From an uncultured Actinomycetes bacterium (lineage in GTDB: Bacteria > Actinomycetota > Actinomycetes > S36-B12), in assembly GCA_903918595.1 (NCBI GenBank), contig CAIXFB010000276.1, positions 1 to 10,245 of the forward strand: a DNA stretch of 10,245 nucleotides, written 5' to 3'. The number at the start of each line of letters is the position of its first letter. Position 1 is the stretch's first letter. Shown here piece after piece: positions 5,367-10,245 of this stretch. The notes under the pieces are model-generated. The model did no database searches. It saw only the letters and a program-made list of their open reading frames with translations, and was not told where the DNA came from. A program made the position numbers and the translations under genes.

Positions 5367-6443
5367 ATGAGAAGTGTGAAGCGCGCGTTTGCAGTTTGCC
5401 TTGTTGGTTTCTTTGCGCTGAGCGCATGTTCGGCAGGTGACCAATCGGCAGTTGAAACATCACGCGCAGTGGTGATCATTTCCGGGGGCGGGGCAATAAG
5501 CCCGTTCACGACTCCAGATGAGGCGTGCTCCAGTGAGGAGGGTTTCCTCGAAGCGGGCAACACCAATACCGCCATGCGTGAATACCTGCTCTCAGTGGGC
5601 AAGCAGGTATACACCGCGCCTGCAATGGTGCCATGGGGAGTGGTCGCGGATCCGGATCCACAGAGTTTCGCGCCGTTCAAGGACTGTCCGATCGTTCTTC
5701 CGGAATCCATGACCATCATGTCTGGCGGCGACATCGATGCTTCGGGTGAGAAGCTCGCGCGATTCATCACCTACCTCAACACTGAGTACGGCGTAACGGA
5801 TGTGGACCTGGTGGGGCATTCCAATGGCGGGCTCTACGGACGTGCTGCCACGCGCATTCTCAAGCAGACCGAGTCACCGGTTTCGGTTCGTTCACTCACC
5901 ATGCTGGGCACGCCCAACAACGGAAGCGTTCCGGGAAGCTACACATGGGGTGAATACACAAAGCAGGACTGCCTTGGTGATGTCTTCTGCGAAACGTTCA
6001 ACGAGCAATGGCTCACCTACGCCGCGCAGACTGATCTCGGTCTCAATCGTGAAGACACCTTCAAGTATCTCGATGGACCCCCGGGATGGAACACGGCTCA
6101 AGCCGGATACCTGACCGACATTCCCGTCACCCTCCTAGCAGGCACCCTCCTCACCGCTGAAGGTGGAAATCCGACGATGTGGCCCTATGACGGCATCACC
6201 TCGCGGCACAGTGCGTGGGCGCAGGGTGTTTCAGACGAAGTGATTCCGCACCGCACCTGCTGGGAGGCGCCATTGACGCACAGCATCTTCGTCTCGGATG
6301 CCTATAACCAGATCATGAACCCGACGACTCCGTTGGATCGGCAGAGTGCTCTGACGTGGAACTCTGAAGCGTTGACCCGTGTGAACGAGGCCATCGATGA
6401 GGCTGATACCGCGCTGGATCGGCCAACACGTCAGGGCTGCTAG
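5367..6443 (+). CDS. Secreted lipoprotein, lipase/esterase-like alpha-beta hydrolase
   Basis: The protein has 358 residues. GAGGAGA ends four bases before the ATG. The N-terminus is a lipoprotein signal: basic RSVKR, a hydrophobic core, and LSAC with Cys21 as lipid-anchor site. The hydrolase core follows: strand AVVIISGGG (34-42), nucleophile elbow GHSNGG with Ser152, the strand-turn LTMLGTPNNGS after it, likely acid Asp275 in WPYDGITS and likely His305 in LTHSIF. The order and spacing fit extracellular lipases of the LipA/triacylglycerol-lipase kind, which act on esters outside the membrane. Five Cys besides Cys21 in the mature part (54, 107, 202, 208, 298) plus the C-terminal Cys358 could form disulfides. 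It lies 33 bases after the Rv2474c-like gene and may be read from the same promoter. The true substrate is unknown. Confidence 0.85.
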   Translation: MRSVKRAFAVCLVGFFALSACSAGDQSAVETSRAVVIISGGGAISPFTTPDEACSSEEGFLEAGNTNTAMREYLLSVGKQVYTAPAMVPWGVVADPDPQSFAPFKDCPIVLPESMTIMSGGDIDASGEKLARFITYLNTEYGVTDVDLVGHSNGGLYGRAATRILKQTESPVSVRSLTMLGTPNNGSVPGSYTWGEYTKQDCLGDVFCETFNEQWLTYAAQTDLGLNREDTFKYLDGPPGWNTAQAGYLTDIPVTLLAGTLLTAEGGNPTMWPYDGITSRHSAWAQGVSDEVIPHRTCWEAPLTHSIFVSDAYNQIMNPTTPLDRQSALTWNSEALTRVNEAIDEADTALDRPTRQGC

Positions 6444-6479
6444 CGATTGCCCCATCGTGCCATCAGGCGGGGTTGATCG
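6444..6479. terminator. Weak hairpin between the convergent lipase and haemoglobin genes
   Basis: CGATTGCCCC (6444-6453) can pair with GGGG and TGATCG (6469-6472, 6474-6479) with one bulged base and two G-U pairs. It starts right after the lipase stop and covers the last codons of the globin gene. Neither side has a run of T, so it is at best a weak, bidirectional stop signal. Only 19 bases separate the two stop codons. Confidence 0.3.
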
Positions 6480-6894
6480 GCATGGACTCCCGATCCGCGT
6501 TTTCATCGGGAACGTTCTGCATCGAGATCGCGGCGCTTACTAAGTACTGCCACAGGATCTTCTTGGGTTCGGGTTCCAAATTCTGTTCTTCGAGTGCCTC
6601 GGCCATGAGCTGCACCCACCGATTGCGAGCGGCGGTGTCGATGACAAAACCGGCATGGCGCATGCGCAATCGTGGATGCCCACGCTCTTCGCTATAGGTG
6701 CCAGGACCACCCCAGTACTGCTCGAGGAAGGCGCGCAAGCGCCACTCGGCTCCTTCGAGATCATCACCGGGGTACATCGGCCGCAAGATGTCATCTGTTG
6801 CCACCCGCCGGTAGAACGCTGCCACTAGGTTCGTAAAGAACTCATGCCCACCGAATAATTCGTACGGCGTAACAGTGGTCTCTTCGTTGCTCAC
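6463..6894 (-). CDS. glbO: Group II truncated haemoglobin (trHbO)
   Basis: The product is a cytoplasmic haem protein that binds O2; M. tuberculosis GlbO is the closest match I recall. I place the start at the GTG at 6894, which overlaps the upstream gene's stop as GTGA and has GGGG just before it, giving 143 residues (about 128 in GlbO, with a longer N- and C-terminus here). A further upstream ATG at 6996 lies wholly inside the preceding gene. Haem-pocket residues of the group are all present: Tyr28 (B10, in AAFYRRV), Tyr41 (CD1, in MYPGDD), proximal His80 (F8, in LRMRHAGF) and Trp93 (G8, in RNRWVQLM). The stretch LEQYWGGPGTYSEERGHPRL is nearly unchanged from GlbO. It is the last gene of the four-gene leftward operon. 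Confidence 0.95.
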   Translation of the reverse strand: MSNEETTVTPYELFGGHEFFTNLVAAFYRRVATDDILRPMYPGDDLEGAEWRLRAFLEQYWGGPGTYSEERGHPRLRMRHAGFVIDTAARNRWVQLMAEALEEQNLEPEPKKILWQYLVSAAISMQNVPDENADRESMPINPA

Positions 6895-8402
6895 GACCCC
6901 AGTGTGGCCGATGCGGATTTTGATCTCTCGGCCTGCTCCACGATGTGGCGCGCCATGGGTGGAAATACGAAGGCGTGGAACGGGGCAACGGACCACCAGT
7001 AGGCATGGCTGGACAGACCCTTGGGCCAGTAGACGGCCCGCTGCACCAGAGTGGAGCCGCCATTTTCACCAGGTTGAACGGTGAACTCGAGCCACGCCCG
7101 CCCCGGCATCCGCATTTCCGCCCGCAGTCGCAGAAGTTTTGGCGGCAGGTATTCCTCGACTCGCCAGAAGTCCACAACGTCGCCAACCACGAGTACATCG
7201 GGGTTGCGTCGGCCACGTCGCAACCCAACCCCGCCAACGAGACGATCGAGAAGTCCTCGAACCTCCCAAAGCAAGCTTGCTGAATACCAGCCGTTCTTAC
7301 CGCCGATGCGTTCAACGGCCTTCCACATTTCTTCGGGGGATGCAGAAGATTCGACAGTGCGAATATCTTCATACAGGGTGCCGCCGGCCCAGTCTGGATC
7401 ACTCGGCATCGGTTGATCGGGCGCGCCCTGCATGGTGGCGCCACTCCAACGGGTGGTGACCTGTGCATCGCGAATGCGGGTGAGCGCGAGTTCTACTGCT
7501 TTATCGAACGGCAGCAGACCTTCCGGCGGATCAGGAATGAACTTCTTGATGTCTGATTCGTGGCAGATCGCTGGGTGACGTAGCGACTGCACCAACGGCC
7601 GAGCGATTGCGCGCGGTACGGGCGTGACCAAACTGACCCAGTGGCTCGATAGCTGTGGGGAAAGCAGGTTGATCGGCAAGATGATGCGCGGAGGCAAGCC
7701 CGCAACTGCGGCGTAACGCTGCATCATTTGCTGATACGTCAGCACGTCGGGACCACCGATATCGAAGGTGCGGCTCACCTCTGGCGGCAGGTAGGAACAC
7801 GCCACCAGATAGCGAAGCACATCGCGCACGGCGATTGGCTGGGTTTTGGTGCGCACCCAGCGCGGCGTGATCATGGCGGGCAACCGCTCTGTCAGGTAGC
7901 GCAGCATTTCAAAGCTTGCTGAACCTGAACCGATCACGACCGCAGCCCGAAGTTCGATGGTGGGAATGCCGGTGGTTCGCAAGATGCTGCCGACTTCAAC
8001 TCGTGAGCGCATGTGCGGTGACATTTTGTCCAAGGGAATTTCTGGAGCGAGTCCGCCGAGGTAGATGATTCTCTTCAAGCTTGACTTTGCTGCTTGCTCA
8101 GCAAAGTTCGTGGCGATTCGTGACTCTTCATGCTCGAGTGATGGACCCTCTTGCAGCGAGTGCAGCAGGTAGTAGGCGATATCCATGCCCTCGAGCGCCT
8201 TTTGGACATCCTGCGAATTGCCCGCATCGCCAATGGAAATCTCGATCTGATTCGCCCACGGGAAACCCTGGACTTTTTCTGGATGTCGCGCCAAAACCCG
8301 CACCACGAATCCGGCTGCGAGGAGTTCACGAACGAGGCGGCCGCCGACGTATCCGGTGGCACCGGTGACGAGGGCACGAGGGGCGTTTTCCTGGGGGCTC
8401 AC
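6891..8402 (-). CDS. NAD(P)-binding oxidoreductase-like protein with C-terminal DUF2867
   Basis: The protein has 503 residues starting at a GTG that overlaps the MscS stop as GTGA. Residues about 8-290 are an atypical short-chain dehydrogenase/NmrA-like Rossmann domain with the dinucleotide motif GATGYVGG (14-21), but no YxxxK catalytic pair is evident, as in other atypical members. Residues about 340-495 match DUF2867, with the family hallmark GDVVDFWRVEEYLP and PGRAWLEFTV; this part probably folds as a ligand-binding helix-grip domain. Two-domain proteins of this kind (YbjT-like) are widespread and of unknown substrate. No membrane segment or signal is clear. The coupling to a truncated haemoglobin and a mechanosensitive channel hints at a stress role, which is inference only. 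Confidence 0.88.
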   Translation of the reverse strand: MSPQENAPRALVTGATGYVGGRLVRELLAAGFVVRVLARHPEKVQGFPWANQIEISIGDAGNSQDVQKALEGMDIAYYLLHSLQEGPSLEHEESRIATNFAEQAAKSSLKRIIYLGGLAPEIPLDKMSPHMRSRVEVGSILRTTGIPTIELRAAVVIGSGSASFEMLRYLTERLPAMITPRWVRTKTQPIAVRDVLRYLVACSYLPPEVSRTFDIGGPDVLTYQQMMQRYAAVAGLPPRIILPINLLSPQLSSHWVSLVTPVPRAIARPLVQSLRHPAICHESDIKKFIPDPPEGLLPFDKAVELALTRIRDAQVTTRWSGATMQGAPDQPMPSDPDWAGGTLYEDIRTVESSASPEEMWKAVERIGGKNGWYSASLLWEVRGLLDRLVGGVGLRRGRRNPDVLVVGDVVDFWRVEEYLPPKLLRLRAEMRMPGRAWLEFTVQPGENGGSTLVQRAVYWPKGLSSHAYWWSVAPFHAFVFPPMARHIVEQAERSKSASATLGS

Positions 8403-9340
8403 CTATTCATTGTGGGCCCTGGTGGCCGACCTTGCTCGCCGGGCATTCCACGCATGACGACGGGCACCACAATTCCGGATCGGTCAAAGGCCAATTTGAC
8501 CCGTTCGCGAATGGCTCGGGCGAGGGGCACCTGCTGTTCGGGCACTGATTTGGCCGTGATCCGCACCACCATTGCCTCACCCGACACAGACTCGACCCCG
8601 GCAAACTGGGGCGGGCCGAGCAACATGTCATCGAAGGCAGGATCGGAATCCATATCGGCGCTGACCCGCTCGACGATGTCGCGGACTGTGCTCAGGTTGA
8701 CGTCGTAAGGCACCGGAATGTCGACGATCGCGAGGGTCCAGCCCTGGGATCGGTTGGCAACGCGCAGGATCTCACCGTTGCGCACGTACCAGACCACACC
8801 GGATAGATCGCGTACCTGCGTGTAGCGAAGCGCTACCTCTTCGACGGTACCGACCACCGGGCCAACATCGACTACGTCGCCGATTCCGTACTGGTCTTCA
8901 ACAATGATGAAAATTCCGGAGAGGTAGTCCTTGACGAGTGTTTGTGCACCAAAGCCCAAGGCGACACCGATCACACCAGCGCTCGCCAGCAGCGGTGCGA
9001 TATCGATTCCGAGCAACGGCAATACCGTGAGTAGAGCAATGCCCCACACGATGGCCGCCACAATGCTGGTGAGCAAGGTGCCTATTGCATTCGCCCGTTG
9101 CTCGGTGCGCTGGGTCATGAGGATTTGGGTGAGTTCAGCGGTGCGGACTGCTTTGCGATCATTTTGCAGCCGTTCGCGTCGGGCTCTCTCAGCGGTTTTG
9201 CGAACTAAGCGGCGGATGGCCCAGGTGAAAAAAATCTGAAAGATGAGGGCGCCGAGAATGATGGCGAAAATACGTAGTGGCACCCCAACAAACCACGTGG
9301 GGAAATCGTCCAAGGGGCCGGGCTCTTTGGCAGCGAACAT
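8399..9340 (-). CDS. MscS-family mechanosensitive ion channel
   Basis: The product should open under membrane tension and release solutes on hypo-osmotic shock. The ATG at 9340 forms TGATG with the stop of the upstream gene and is preferred (313 residues); an ATG at 9364 would add eight residues. Membrane segments are seen at about 16-42 (VPLRIFAIILGALIFQIFF), about 85-110 (IGTLLTSIVAAIVWGIALL) and the pore helix at about 112-140, with the family signature ASAGVIGVALGFGAQ and LVKDYLSGIFIIVEDQ. The beta domain follows (IGDVVDVGPVVGTVEEV and WYVRNGEI), then an alpha-beta C-terminal domain. A charged helical segment (RKTAERARRERLQNDRKA) lies between the first two helices. It is closer to the small three-helix MscS/YnaI-like actinomycete channels than to the large ones. 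The C-terminus (after about 290) is short and Pro/Gly-rich. Confidence 0.93.
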   Translation of the reverse strand: MFAAKEPGPLDDFPTWFVGVPLRIFAIILGALIFQIFFTWAIRRLVRKTAERARRERLQNDRKAVRTAELTQILMTQRTEQRANAIGTLLTSIVAAIVWGIALLTVLPLLGIDIAPLLASAGVIGVALGFGAQTLVKDYLSGIFIIVEDQYGIGDVVDVGPVVGTVEEVALRYTQVRDLSGVVWYVRNGEILRVANRSQGWTLAIVDIPVPYDVNLSTVRDIVERVSADMDSDPAFDDMLLGPPQFAGVESVSGEAMVVRITAKSVPEQQVPLARAIRERVKLAFDRSGIVVPVVMRGMPGEQGRPPGPTMNR

Positions 9341-10245
9341 CACAGTGCATCCAATCCGGTCCATCGGGCAAAGAACGCCAACGTCTCTGCAGTTTCGGTA
9401 ACGGACTTAGAGACCGACCGGGCACCGTGACCCACATCGCCCTCCGTGCGTAACAGGATCGGACGGTCGCCGCCTGTTGCTGCCTGCACTGCGGCACACA
9501 TCTTGCGGCCATGCATGGGGTCGGTTCGGGTGTCGTTGTCAAAGACCACAAACATCGTTGCGGGGTAATCCGTGCCATCGCTCACTCGGTGGTACGGGGA
9601 GTAGGCGTGCAACCAGCCGAACTGTTCGGGATCTTCGGGATCGCCGTATTCGACAGTCCAGGTAGGGCCGAGTTCTGAGGTGGTGTAGCGAATCATGTCG
9701 AGCAATGGCGCAACGCACACCACGGCGTTGAACAAATCGGGCCGCTGGGTCATCGCGGCACCCATCAGGAGCCCGCCGTTCGAACCGCCCAAGATTCCGA
9801 GTTGCTCGCGCGTGGTCCAGCCTTGTTCGATCAGGTATTCCGCCGCTGCATGGAAATCGTTGTAGACGTTCTGCTTGTTGCCGAGCATTCCAGCGCGATG
9901 CCAGTCTTCGCCCTCTTCTCCACCGCCGCGAATGTTCGCCACCGCCCACACTCCGCCGGCTTCAACCCATGCAAGGGTCGAAGCTGAGAACGCGGGTTGG
10001 AGCGGAATCCCGAAGCCGCCGTAGCCGTACAAAATCGTGGGGCGAGGGCGATCAGGAGCCTGTGTGGGAGCAATGATGAACATCCGCACCACCGTGCCAT
10101 CGGCCGAGACATACTCAACCTGTTGCGAACTCACTTGTGGAACCTCGACGAATCCGGGTGGAGAAATCTCGATGGCGATCGAGCCATCGCGCGCATCGAA
10201 GCGATATACCTGAGGCACTGTGGTGTGATCGGTGTAGACGAACCA
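9340..10245 (-). CDS. Prolyl oligopeptidase family serine peptidase (S9A), 5' end outside window
   Basis: The frame is open to the right edge, so the N-terminal part (most of the beta-propeller) is missing; 301 residues are visible. A GTG at 10218 lies in frame but is not the start, because the upstream codons (reading WFVYTDHTT) continue the protein in a way typical of the propeller end. The alpha-beta hydrolase domain is complete: the GYGGFG oxyanion region, ANIRGGGEEG, nucleophile Ser155 in GGSNGGLL, acid Asp238 in FDNDTRTDP and His273 in DVGHGAR (numbering from the edge). The enzyme cleaves short proline-containing peptides, usually in the cytoplasm; export cannot be judged without the N-terminus. 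It is the first visible gene of the leftward operon, and its stop overlaps the MscS start by one base. Confidence 0.94.
   Translation of the reverse strand, partial: WFVYTDHTTVPQVYRFDARDGSIAIEISPPGFVEVPQVSSQQVEYVSADGTVVRMFIIAPTQAPDRPRPTILYGYGGFGIPLQPAFSASTLAWVEAGGVWAVANIRGGGEEGEDWHRAGMLGNKQNVYNDFHAAAEYLIEQGWTTREQLGILGGSNGGLLMGAAMTQRPDLFNAVVCVAPLLDMIRYTTSELGPTWTVEYGDPEDPEQFGWLHAYSPYHRVSDGTDYPATMFVVFDNDTRTDPMHGRKMCAAVQAATGGDRPILLRTEGDVGHGARSVSKSVTETAETLAFFARWTGLDAL

Noticed and set aside
6895..6996. Longer N-terminus of the truncated haemoglobin
   Set aside because: The extra residues lie inside the preceding gene, are rich in Arg and Pro and unlike any globin, while GTGA coupling at 6894 is ideal.
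8151..8708. Plus-strand frame across the DUF2867 and MscS genes
   Set aside because: It is a shadow of two well-supported minus-strand genes and crosses their junction.
1..10245. CRISPR arrays, insertion sequences, phage genes, riboswitches
   Set aside because: I looked for regularly spaced repeats, transposase motifs and long structured leaders and saw none. The short repeats present are the tandem, inverted and palindromic ones listed.

Overview
The window is bacterial chromosomal DNA, most likely from an actinomycete. Coding regions are moderately GC-rich, several genes start with GTG, and neighbours overlap by 4 bases or fewer. The gene order ssb - ettA - hotdog thioesterase - ~216-aa conserved protein, with a group II truncated haemoglobin close by, resembles what I recall of the Mycobacterium tuberculosis Rv2478c-Rv2470 region (from memory, not searched). 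The species cannot be named; an uncultivated aquatic actinobacterium is a guess.

Left part (1-1311): a possible minus-strand gene starts at 42 and runs off the left edge. Upstream of it lies a minus-strand gene (93-500) for an unusual protein: a lipoprotein signal peptide, a Thr/Ser linker and a complete acyl-carrier-protein domain with its DSL phosphopantetheine site. A gene-poor stretch follows, holding a 14-bp inverted repeat and a tRNA-Arg(UCU) gene on the minus strand, and then a doubtful small minus-strand ORF. This part is visibly more AT-rich than the rest.

Middle, plus strand (1312-6443): an SSB paralogue with no acidic tip but a triple GEVK repeat; a VapBC-type toxin-antitoxin pair whose antitoxin start codon sits inside a 35-bp palindrome that also contains the -10 box; the two-domain ABC-F protein EttA; a hotdog acyl-CoA thioesterase; a conserved protein of unknown function; and a secreted lipoprotein of the lipase/alpha-beta hydrolase type. 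ettA, the thioesterase and the unknown gene are packed with a 2-base gap and a GTGA overlap, so they form one operon. VapBC looks inserted between ssb and ettA.

Right part, minus strand (6463-10245): a four-gene operon reading leftwards. Its order is prolyl oligopeptidase (5' end outside the window), MscS-type mechanosensitive channel, an NAD(P)-binding/DUF2867 protein, and truncated haemoglobin O. The junctions are TGATG, GTGA and GTGA. The operon converges on the lipase gene with only 19 bases between stop codons.

The most unusual item is the lipoprotein-anchored acyl carrier protein. The second is the palindromic, probably leaderless control region of the toxin-antitoxin pair.
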